Assembly (NCBI GenBank): GCA_035610365.1
Contig: CM069437.1
Location: 60,846,093 to 60,910,092 of the forward strand
Source of the DNA: Aquatica leii
Lineage: Eukaryota; Arthropoda; Insecta; Coleoptera; Lampyridae
DNA: 64,000 bases
Direction: 5' to 3'
The notes under the pieces were generated by a model. The model was given only the letters and a program-made list of their open reading frames with translations, made no database searches and was not told the origin of the DNA. Below are positions 11,701 to 23,700 of this stretch, piece after piece. The position numbers were made by a program, and so were the translations under genes. The stretch's first letter is position 1; the number at the start of each line of letters is the position of its first letter.

Positions 11701-14700
11701 TGACCAGCTAACATCGTTCAGAAATAAAGACTCATAAACAAGCGTGTAGCACTGAACTGCCGGCTTCCTAATTGGAACCAGGTCGTGAAGCCTGCGATAA
11801 GAATTATTACGCCTACCGTGTAACGGAACCGAAGTGCGATAATACGGATCTAGAAATAGCTTTAGTAGATGCGATAGATTGCACGGCACTCCGGACGTGG
11901 AAGATGGGCAGCCCCATAACTCCGGTGCGGTTGTATCTATTACTTTCAATCCCACTCCCTTGATTATAGTATGGGCAGAGAAGACATTTTTCCATGATTT
12001 GTACTTCACTACACGATTATAAACCGCAAATGCTTCATGCAGAGAAGTCACTGACATTTTCAAGTCCACTAAGGCAAATGCGAATGCCGCCTAATGTTTT
12101 TTGATCATCATTACCAATAAATAGTGATGCTACACACACATGCAGCTCATGTAGGCATTGTTAAGGTAAAACACGACTTTGTATTTTACGAGAAATAGGT
12201 GCCGATAACAAACGTATTGCCAAATCGTGTTGAACCTAAATTTCGATACCCGAAGAACACAACCTGTACGCATGAAAATAATTTTAAAATGTCAAGTTTA
12301 AGGCCGCTAAGAATTTTTGCTGTACGATATTAAGTATAAACCAAGATAAGGATGACATTAATACCTGCAATACAGTACTTACCAAGCATAAATATCTGCA
12401 TTACGATGTACAGAGAAAGCATTCATATCGCGCATTTGCGTTACTAAATTAACAGAAATGGATTCGCTTTTCCTAATATCATAAATTCTAACATCACCGT
12501 CGCAGCTAAAAACAAACAAAATTAGAAAATTGGATTTTAAAAGATGCTACCATTATACCATCCGCTAATTATTTTATTATCACGAAGTTGTACACTCAAA
12601 ACCCACGACCCATGTTCTAGCCACGTTTTAACTCGAGAATCGTTTGGTGAACACCTTCTATCAAATAGTCTTACAGAACCGTCAGCACAGCCAGCAGCAA
12701 TTAATCCACGTTTTTGATTATTAAAACTAAGCCCGTCAGTATCCATTCCCATAATAATTCCGTCGTCAGAATGATCGGATACAGCAAGGGATCGACTATG
12801 TTTTTCATGAGCTACACTTGAATAGGTAGAATCTAAACAAGTTACAGAACAATCAGCTCCTGTTGGAATGTCGAAAGCTCTTAATTCTTTTTCAGCATCC
12901 CACAGACGTATCACACGGGTATCACCCGAAGTTATCACAGTTTGTGTCCATTGTTCCCAATTAACGAGCACACCAGCTACTGTTAATCAAACTTAAATTA
13001 TAAAACAAATACTAATAAGTTAAACTTACAATTAGATTTATACGAAGGCATTAATTCGTTAAAAGCCTGCCAAGCGCATACAAGATTAGGTTCCTTACTA
13101 CTACTTGTTCGCCACAATTTCACACTACCATCGTCTGACGCTGCCATCACTAACGCAACATCTTGTCCATTAACCCATTCCAAAGAAGTAATTCGACTGT
13201 TGCTAGGATTTTTTAACGATTTGTTATGGCAGTGCGATATCTTAGCTCCTCGACCCCAATCCCATATTCTTAAAATAATTCACGTGATTGCGTTTTAAAA
13301 TAAAAAATTACTTACGCAAAATTATCACGACTAGCAACGACAATCTGTTGATCGTACGGATGAAACTGTAACACTTGTGGCGGTGCAGCGCATCGAGTAC
13401 TAAATAACTGCGATTCTAACCTAGTATTTAACACCCTGACTTGTTCTTCTTTAGCTTCTGTACGTATTTTGGTATTTCTAAAAATGTACCAACGTAACTA
13501 GAAACATTCTACATATTATTAGAAACAAACCTTTCAAATCTCCACTCCCTATCGTAATAAGGTTGAGATTCCACATCGTTAGACTGAGTATCCTTCATTA
13601 AAGATTGGGCAAAGTACTTGCTTGCCCATGGCACAAATTCCGTAGTAACTAAAGGTTTTCGAGCCCCGCCGTCTTTTTCATCGATTTCTTCGTTAATAGT
13701 ATTTTGTTGTTTCTTCCTTGTCCGATTGTTCATTGCAGATCTGCGATAACACCATTATATTTCATTATCTCCTCGTTAAAATACAAACCTGGCTGCGTAT
13801 CGGTGCAAATCAGTATTAGCATGTAGACTAGGAGGACTATCCCCGGTTAAAAACGTACTACCTCGATTTGGACTAGGAGGTAAACTCATGCTGGCACCCA
13901 TACGATTATCTACTTGCTCTTTAGCAGCTTTAACCTGATTTCGAATATACGTTGTTATTATTGTACACATTTGCGCAACCTGAGGATGAGGGTCAATTTC
14001 AAGACTGCACAGACCTGCCCATATCTTAATATAAACTGATCCATAAGCTACACAAGGCAGTGCACCTAAACTTCCGTGATGCACTAATACAGAATGACCT
14101 AAACTACTAATTGAGGAACTCGACGCTACCCTTTTTAATCGATCCATTGAATCAGTGTAGTCTATATTGATACTGTGCGTAAGAGGAGACATAAAAGACC
14201 TAGAAATATTTATTATCCTTAAAAAGTATTTGTGTAAACACGCAAATCTCACCGACTACCCATTCTTTTTAAAGTGCTAGTAGGAGTATTCTCTTGACTA
14301 TTGCTCAAATTATTTTCTTGAGCTGCTACGTTAAGAAAAGAGTTTTCAAATGTAATCACGATCCATTGTAAAGCGGCAACTAATTCTCTGCGTACTAAGC
14401 TACTCATATCACGGCTTACTGTATTGACTAGCATCATTACTATTGAATGGTCTATATTATTGGCGTGTTCAGAGCGTTCGCTCACAGAGTTAATAAAAGT
14501 ACCAAGTGCATACACCGCCGCGGCTCTTACCTACCAGTCAAACGTTAAAAAAATATCACCAGCCATTAAGTACTTACCTCTGGACAAGGATCTTGGAGAA
14601 GCAGATATAATTTTTCGTGCGCAATATCACGTACTCCAGTCCATCGGGCCTTGTCGTAATGATCCCATAACCGTGCCAAACAAATAGCAACCCACTGTCG

Positions 14701-17700
14701 CAAATTTGGACTAGGATCAGATAACTGCTCCAAGCATATACTAACTAACGAGCCTTGTCTAGCAGCTTCTTGACCGTCGCGGAAGTTATTAACAATACAA
14801 GCCAAAACAAACGCAGCTTGCGTCCGATATTCCGACTTAAATTGCAAATATTATTTTAAAAATACATTCATTAGTCTACTTACCGCAACAGATGGATCTT
14901 GAAGAACAGACAAAAAATAATTATGACCTTTATCCCTCACCAAATCAGCTTGACAAGTCTATAACACTACAATGAAAACTTGAAACAAAATTGTATTAAT
15001 ACCTACATTATCGACAGCTAATATTTTTGCCCAAATGAACACAAGCAATGGTCTAAGTTCTCGTGCACAGCTCTGCAGCAATTTTAAAACGTACGGAAAA
15101 ATTCCCACAGATAAAGCTAAATTAACGGCCCACGGACCTAAATCTAAAAATTTTCCTAAAAGCTCGAGAGCGCGCATTCGATGAACTTGGCTCAACAGTA
15201 CTTGTAATACAATTGGTAACTGTTCAGGAGGGTAACGATCTTCAGAACCTGCAACGAGTTAATTACAAAAAAATCTAACTAATAAAAATTCATATATACC
15301 TAATTCGAGCCAGACTTGAAACGCGGTAAGTTGTTCTTCAAAAAATGCTAAATGTTGATAAGGTTCATCATTATTTATCATTCTTGGAAGCTGACTTAAA
15401 CTTAAATCGAGAGCAAAATCCCACGCTAGCCACATAGGATGTTGTGAGGTATCAGGGAGTGCCGGGTGGCTTATCGGCGTGCAATCGAACGATCGCAAAA
15501 TGCGTTCGGCTAGTAGAAAATTCCGGAATAAGCTTGCTACTAATAAATCCTGACGAAATAACTTTTGAAACAATTCTGAAAGAAAATATTAATCATTAAA
15601 CAAGTTATAGTATTAAGTTGGATGAATGTATATTTTTCGTATTTTGCAACAACAAAGATTTTTATTTTAAATGTAACTGCGTTTTTTCTTCAAATTTCAT
15701 ATATGTTTTGCGATTCGTGATTATTAAGTCATCTTCATTCAACGAAAGTACAAAAGAAACTCAAACGCAAAATCGATCCCACCGAGGTTAAAACCACAAA
15801 ACACTTGACACCAGCGATAGATTCTAAAATAGTTTCATTTAAACAAGGCGATAAACGCCATAAAGATATTCCTTGCTTTTGTGGTCGTACATATCTTAGA
15901 GAAACTGGTAGAAGCGTAGGAACAAAAAACACAAGGTGTAATCGTCCTCTAAGAAATATAACAGAAGACGACGACGATCTGCAATGGCAAAAATTGCGCT
16001 GATAAGTTTTTTTTGTTATGCCAGTTAGAACACCAACGTTGAAAGTTACTCTCTAGAATTCATCAAAATTCAGAAAAACGTAACAGTGGCGTACCTATAT
16101 CCCCCTTAAATAACAAATCTGCGCACCTACCATGTCCAGTAAACATCCGGTTCAGTGCTATCCATTCCCTCGTGCTCAGCTCTGAAACCATGCTAATTAT
16201 TTAGTTGTGTAACGTCCTACTCGTGTGACCATTGAGCTTTGGAGTCATAGTTGTTCGAGCAAAGATATTGGATATTAGAGATCAGCTAGAATTTTGTGTC
16301 TGATAGTCAGTGCTAAGTCGTCTGACATATACACATTAAAATAGAAGAAAGACCAGAATTGACCTCTGTGATCAGCGGTTGTTTACCAACTTTGATTTGC
16401 TAGTTTTTCCATCAAGAGTCATTTGTAAACTGCTATTTACCCCGTATTAATCGTTTAGCAGATTATGTTTATAGTTTAAACAGTTATTTCCAGACTGTCT
16501 TGTACATTGATATCAGGTCAAGAAACGCCATAGATCTCATAGCCAATGTATGAGGTTAGTCAGTCCTGCTGCGACCAGCCCTAAATTCTGCTTGTTCTGA
16601 GAGCAAATGCTGCGCAATGACATTATTAACTCTGTTGTAGATAAGTCGTTCAAAAAGCTTGTACAGTTATGACTAGATTTTTTAAATTTCTTTAGAAGAG
16701 AGCTACTTAATGATGTTAGTAAAAAAGTGTGTCAGTTGCTTGACGTTTTTCCCAGAACGCATAAAAAGTTCCCAAAAGAAGCCGTTGGTACCCGCTAATG
16801 CTCTGGAGAAACTTGAACCAGTGGGGAAGTTTCTTCGAAGTGTTTTTAATTCTTTTGTCACCTGTATACGGAGACTATTTCTTCTTAAGTCACTTCTACG
16901 GAGTTTAGAATCTGGCTTGGTTCACAAGTTGATTACCTAACTCGCTAGTGGTTCTTTGTAAGATTTTCGTTTGATTTTTCAAGTTATCGTTTTCTTTCTT
17001 ACCTTTTCAGAGTTTAGATTATGGCTTGTTTTACAAGATGATAACCTAACTTTTGAGAAGTTCATAGTTAGATTTCGGTTGCTTTTTTGAGTTTTGCGAT
17101 TTATCTCACGCCCTGATGAAGCCCTTTACGAAAGTATGCGAAACGTTGGCAACTTCGGTTACAACAACAATGACACGGTCCAAACCCGGAAGACATTCTT
17201 ATCTTAGTACATCATCAATTTTTCGTAGAAGACTGCGCTTATCACCTTGATCGAAAAAAATGTATCCCCTCAACCGCTTCTGTCCATCGATGTTTTCTAG
17301 AAGCATCAAAACTGTGTAGAAGATATCTGCGATTTCTTAATCTCAACTGATAAAGTTATTCAAAATGTTCGCTACGCCCTGATGTAAATTCTTGTTTACA
17401 ACACATAATGGTGCGTTTTGAGCTGTTAATATTACAGCTTTTTGGTAGCATATATAAACCTTAGACACAAAAAGCATGAATCTGATGCACTTATTAAGAT
17501 CAGTGAGATTTTAAGAAGTTAGCAACAACTTTTTTCTGGGTAAATACTGGCTTAGTTCGAATCATTTTCCTCAGTAAGAAGCAATCTCAGTTGTTCGGCA
17601 CTATCGCCTTGCTGGCTGATCCTAAACGACTACGTTTGTTTTAATCATCCTAAATGAGTTTCTAGATAAAAAGAATCAAATTTGTTTGGCGGACAGAAGA

Positions 17701-20700
17701 AATACGATTGCATTCGACTAGTGGCGACCGATTTGGCTGTCGTTTATGACAATGTTGGTTTACTTAATAGCCAGTTAAATTATCTTCCATCAATTTCCAA
17801 AGTGAAATCGTCCTTCTAACGATCAATTGCAATTAGAAGATTTGCATGTGCTAGAATATTTCCAATAAATAATGAAGATGGATATAAAATGCCTATAACA
17901 TATTCTGACAAAATTCTATAAATGCATTTATTCAAGTGCATATTTTCAGCGATTTTTGGAATTAAACCTTTAAAAAAATTTTAATGTAAAATTTCTGCAT
18001 AAGCGATAAGGTGCCGTAAATATAATATTTTGTGCTCTTGTCAGAGGTTTATTAAACGAATTTTTAGAATTAGTGTATTACCACCATTTCTAGTAAAATG
18101 GTCCTTCTAACTACCAATTGCAATAAGAAGATTTGCTTTCCAATAAATAATGAAGGTCAATATAAAATGCATACATGCATATTCTGACAAAATTCTATAA
18201 ATGCATTTATTCAAGTGCATGTTTTCAGAGATTTCGGAGTTAAATCTCAAAAAAAAAAAATTAATGTACCTACAAATTTCTGCGTAAGCGATAAGCAGTC
18301 GTATATATGATATTTTGTGCTGTTATTAAACGAATTTTAAGAATTACCTTATTACCACAATTTCAAAAGTAAAATAGTGCTGCTAACAACCAATTGCAAT
18401 TGGAGGATTTGCATGTGCTGGAATATTTTCAATGAATAATAAAACTAAAATTAGTGTATTACCAAAATTTCTAAAGTACAATCGTCCTCCTAACGACTAA
18501 ATGCTATTAGAGAATTTGCAGGTGCTGAAATATTTCCAAAGAATAGTGAAGAAGTCTAGAGAAATGTGTTGTTGTAGGCCAATGCACGCCAGTGCCTCAA
18601 ATTGTGAGATGCGTGAAATCTAACGAAGATACGTCGCCGAAGAAGTGCCCACAACATCTATTGGACATTCTTACCTCCAAATGCCAAAACCTCAGCCAAG
18701 ACCAGCTGGCTAAAGTTAAAGTGTTGATCCAAGATGTGTTCGCGCTGGAGAGTGGTTCCAAAGGAAGAACCAACATGGTGAAACATAAAATTAATACCGG
18801 AGACGCTTGGCCGATACGACAACATCCACGCAGACTTCCTTTGGCGAAAAGAGAAGAAGCCGAACAAATAATTACGGATATGGAGAGAGAAGGCGTGATT
18901 GAACCTTCAAATAGCCCATGGGTGTCCCCAGTGCTACTCGTAAAGAAGAAAGATGGATCAACGAGGTTTTGCGTAGACTACAAACAGCTAAACAACGTGA
19001 CCAAAAACGTCAACTACCCTTTACCCAGCATTGACGATACGTTAGACACCCTGTCAGGATCCTAGTGGTTTTATATGTTAGACTTAAATAGTGGTTACTG
19101 GCAGGTAGAATTGGAACCCAAGAATCGTGAAAAAACAGCTTTTACGATTTAAACTGGTTTGTGGCAGTTTACTGTGATGCGCTTCGGCTTGGGTAACACT
19201 CCTGCAATGTTCAAGCGTTTGATGGAGACCATCTTGCGCGGACTGTCTTGGAAGACGTGCTTGGTTTACCTAGACGACGTGATCGTGGTTGGAAGGTCGA
19301 TTGAAGAACACTTGAACAGTTTGAAAAAAGTGTTCCAGCGATTACGTGGAGCAAACCTCAACCTGAGCCCAAAGAAGGGTCACGTATTTAAGAAAAAAGT
19401 GCAATACCTTAGCCACGTCGTATCTAGAGATAGAGTAAAGACTGACCCAAACAAAATCCGAGCAATGCTTCCTTGGGTTGTGCACCTATTATAGACGATT
19501 TGTATCCAAATTTGCCAATATTGCCAAACCTTTGACGAAATTGACAGAAAAAAAAACAGAATTTAGATGGAATGAAGACTGCGAACATGGTTTCCATCAA
19601 CTAAAACAGGCCCTAGTCACTTCGCCGATTTTGAATTATCCAAGAGAAGATGGAAAATTTGTTTTGGATACGAATAGACAAGAAAAAGTTATCGCGTATT
19701 TTAGCAAAGTTTTGTCCAGGCCAGAAAGGAATTATTGCGTATTATAAAACATTTCTACAAATATCTGTATAGGCGAAAGTTTTTACTGAGAACGGACCAC
19801 GCCGCTTTAAAATGGCTATTGCAGTTCCGTAACCCAGAAGGACAAGTGGCAAGATGGATCCAGAGACTGCAAAACACCGTGCCGGAAGCAGTTAACGGAA
19901 CGCTAATGCCTTGTCCAGAAGACCATGTCCAGCGGACTGCAGCTATTGTTCGCGATTTGAAGAATAAGTCAAATGCCTCCGGAAAACTAGTATAGTTGAC
20001 GATGGGTAGGAACTTGAGCAGTTGCGTTGCGAACAAGAAAACGATCCTGAAATGAGACTACTCTTGGACTGGAAAGAAAACGGCCGACGACCAACCTGGG
20101 AAAGAGTGAGTGCTTTGGACAGAAACATCAAAGCGTACTGGGCGCAGTGGGACTCTTTGATAGTAGAAGACGGTCTTCTTAAGCGATCCCTAGAAAGCGT
20201 CGAGGTCACGTGAAACAGACTACAGTTGGTAGTGCCAAAGAGCCGGGTGTCAGAAGTGTTGAAGTATCTTTACGATGGTACATCAGGATGACCTTTTGGC
20301 TTTAAGAAGACATTGGGGAAAATTCGAGAACGATTCTACTGGGTGAACTGCAAAGAGGATGTCATGAAATGGTGCCGTAAGTGCACGGTCTGCGCATCAG
20401 GAAATAGTCCAGCGAGAAACCGCAAAGCACCCATGAAGCAATACAACGTAGAAAGTCCTTTGGAAACAGTAGCGATTGACAGCGCAGGGCCGTTCCCAGA
20501 ATTCGATTCGGGAAATAAATACATACATCCTGTTGGCGTTGGATTATTACACGAAATGGATGGAGGTTTACGCCATACCCAATCAAGAAGCAGTTGCAGA
20601 CGTATTAGTAAAAGGGGTATTCTGTCGATTTGGAGTTCCGTTGGAATTACACTCCGATCAAGGCCGCAACTTTGAGTATAGGCTGTTTCAAGAAGTTGCC

Positions 20701-23700
20701 CGACTGTTGGAAATTAAGAAAACTAGGACGACGCCTCTCTATCCTCAAACTGATAGCATGGTTGAGCTGATGAATCGAACAATGGGAAAATACTTAGCCA
20801 AAGTACTGTCCAAACACCAAAGAGACTGGGATCAGTATTTGCGCCTTTTCCTAATCGCATACCGATCATCCGTTCACGAAAGTACAGGCCAAGCACCATC
20901 CTGTGTGATGCTCGGTCGCGAAATACTACTGCCATGCGACCTCCAATTTGGACGAAGACCGAAAGAAGAAGTTGCTGGAGAAGAATACGCCGGCAAGTTG
21001 ATCAAGAGGCTAGACGAAGTACATGAAAAGGTTCGCAAAAACACAAAAATTGCCAGCGCCAGAATGAAGACTAGATATGACGTCAAGGCACAAAATGGTG
21101 GGTTTCAACGTGGCGACATGGTGTGGTTGTATAATCCCCAAAGAAGACTAGTTTGTCGCCGGAGCTGCAAAGGCAATGGGAGGGCCCCTATGAAGTCGTG
21201 CAGTGTATTAATGACGTCATATATCGCATCCGAAAACCACCCAGAAGCAAGACAAAAGTGGTCCACGTCGATCGTCTAGTCCCGTTTGCGGACGATAACC
21301 ACAATACATTCAGGTCCGAACCAAAGTAATAAGCAGCAGAACCAGAAATCAAATCGAAAGAATGCAGTTCGATAAGTTTATGAGCTTATACGGAGGTTCT
21401 GGAAAACCTAGGTGCGGAGTTATCACCGAGAAACAACAAAATCTGTTCCAAACACAAAAAAAATTACGCCATCGCATATTGCATGAGCGAGAATCTTGAC
21501 ATGTTCAGAGAGTTTGGAGTCGTATTTAAAAAGAAGTTTGAGCAGCTAAATGAGCTACGAAGACAGCAACCGGCAGTCGGAAAAGTTTTAAAACTACGTG
21601 GTTACAGATGCTTCGTTTTTTATCTGGTCACCAAGAAATACTCAAGTACCAAGCCGTTATACGAAAATCAGTGGCGGACATTCAAGAGAGAAATGGAGTT
21701 CCACCATGTTAAGAAATTAGCAGTACCCAAGCTTGGTTGTAGCTTAAATCAACTGAATTGGAGGACAGTTCGAAACATGTTAAAGGTCGTCTTCCGAGAA
21801 ACAGGTGTTCAAGCGTTGGTCTGTAGTTACCAGCCGAAAAGAATATCGTGTCAGGAAAATTCCATCGACTGTTACTTTTATGGTCAAGGAAGTTGCCGAA
21901 ATGAAGAGAGCTACCGCTATCGCCACGATACTTTCTACCGGTGTCGCATCCAGTTTACTGTTCTGGGACAGAATAGTCCTAAGAAGGAGGCAAGGAAACG
22001 TTCGAGAAATTATTCTCAAGTTTGAGAACTTTCGCAAAGTTTTTGTACATTTCGAGAACGTTCACCGAAAGATATAGAAAATTCTCGAACGTTTTTCCCA
22101 AAATGTATAAATACGACACAAACAAATCATAGATCAGTTATTTCAGTAATTCGAAGTCGGCAGTGTTAAGAAGGTTATTCTAGTTTAACTAAATAAGTAA
22201 TTAACGCGTGTGGATTGGACTTTATCTTTCGGTGAGTGTACTATACAAAATTAGCGTAAGTGTTTGTATTAAATATCCTTAGATTTTAATTAGTTCGGTT
22301 AGTTATAAACGTGTACATATTTTAGAAAAAATAAATTACTTTTTAAAATTCGTTACAGTATGGTCAATTACTTTAAAAATATTTATTATAATAAGGAAGT
22401 TATTATAATTTACCGTTATAATTAATAATCCAAACAATATTTTGAGTTACGTCATTTCATTTTCGGAATAAAGAATTTAGGTACCTATAGTAATCTCAAA
22501 AGTAGATGAATGCCACGTGACATATGACGTCAAAATCATACCACACTAAACAGTTTAAGATTGTGTTTATTTTCGCATGAATTTTAAGAAAGAGGTTGGT
22601 ATTACAACACGGTGTTGTCACTTTTTCGCGTACTTATTATTGTCAAGTTAGGTTAAATTCGTTTTGGTTTCTTATTTATATTAAAACTGTTCTTTTCAGA
22701 ACAATTGTCTTGATTACTTATTTTGCGAGTTTAGTTTATTGATATGCCTGGTACGGAATTAGGAAAACGTGGTTATGAGTTGGTAGTTTCGTTAATTGAA
22801 TTTTTCGAGCAAGAACGTGATGCAGGTGGACCGTTTTTATCTTTGAATAATGTTCGAGAGGTATGTTTAACTAATTACAATTAAGAACAAAATTAGTTTT
22901 TAAATTTTATTACAGCGTGTAGCAGTTGCCTTAAAGATAAGTATTTCCACCGTAAACCGAGCATCCCAGAAAGTTAACGATGAAAGTATCCAGAGTACTT
23001 CTCAATTGAAACGAAAACTTCCAAGGCCAGTAACAAACATTGATAATTTTGCCAAGGTTGCTATTCGAAACACAATTTATAGAATGTATGAAAATAGTAA
23101 GTTGTAAAATTAGTAAAAATTCAATTTAACAATTTTAATTAACTTAGATGAACCTGTAACAGTTCAATTATTGAGACAGAAACTTGTTGCTGACGAACTT
23201 TTTAAAGGATGTGAAACATCATTAAATACTGTTCTCAAAAACATAGGATTTAAGTTTGATTTAAGTACCAAAAAGATAATCCTAGACGAGGTTTAATGGA
23301 ATTACCAAACATTGTAATCAAACGCATTCGATTCTTAAAAGAGTATTTAAGAATTCAAAAAGCAAAAACTTATGAATTTGTTTACTTGGATAAAACCTGG
23401 ATTTTTCAGAATGGTACAGTGGCTCGTTCTTGGCAGGATGACGATTTAAAAACTGTAAAAACTACCAAAGTCGATGGCAAAAGGTAACTTAGATAAAACT
23501 CTTATTATGCCTATTATTAAAATTTGTTAAAAACAGGTATATTGTACTTCATGCCGGTAATAACAATGGGTTTATTCCTGGTGCAGACTTGGTGTTTAGT
23601 TCCTCGACCAAAAACTCAGATTACCACGGGGAAATGAATCAAGCAAATTTTTTGAATTGGTTTGAGAATAAATTATTGAAAAATTTAACTAAACCTTCTG

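Larger units (their letters stand above)
18566..22357 (+). mobile_element. Ty3/gypsy retrotransposon copy A, 5'-truncated, with macro domain
   Basis: Begins inside the protease-RT linker and runs through RT, RNase H, integrase, a macro-domain ORF and a 3' LTR (about 21994-22357). It lies antisense to raptor inside intron 6. The same family as copies B and C (45930-51814). Many frameshifts. Confidence 0.88.

Noticed and set aside
11590..12069. 159-aa minus ORF
   Set aside because: No recognisable domain; its GC-rich block lowers stop frequency, so openness alone is weak evidence.
11170..12080. Possible rRNA fragment
   Set aside because: GC content suggested it, but no conserved rRNA core segment could be recognised.
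14424..14687. Plus-strand ORF of 87 aa opposite raptor
   Set aside because: Antisense shadow of raptor exons 10-11, which are conserved in protein and splice phase.
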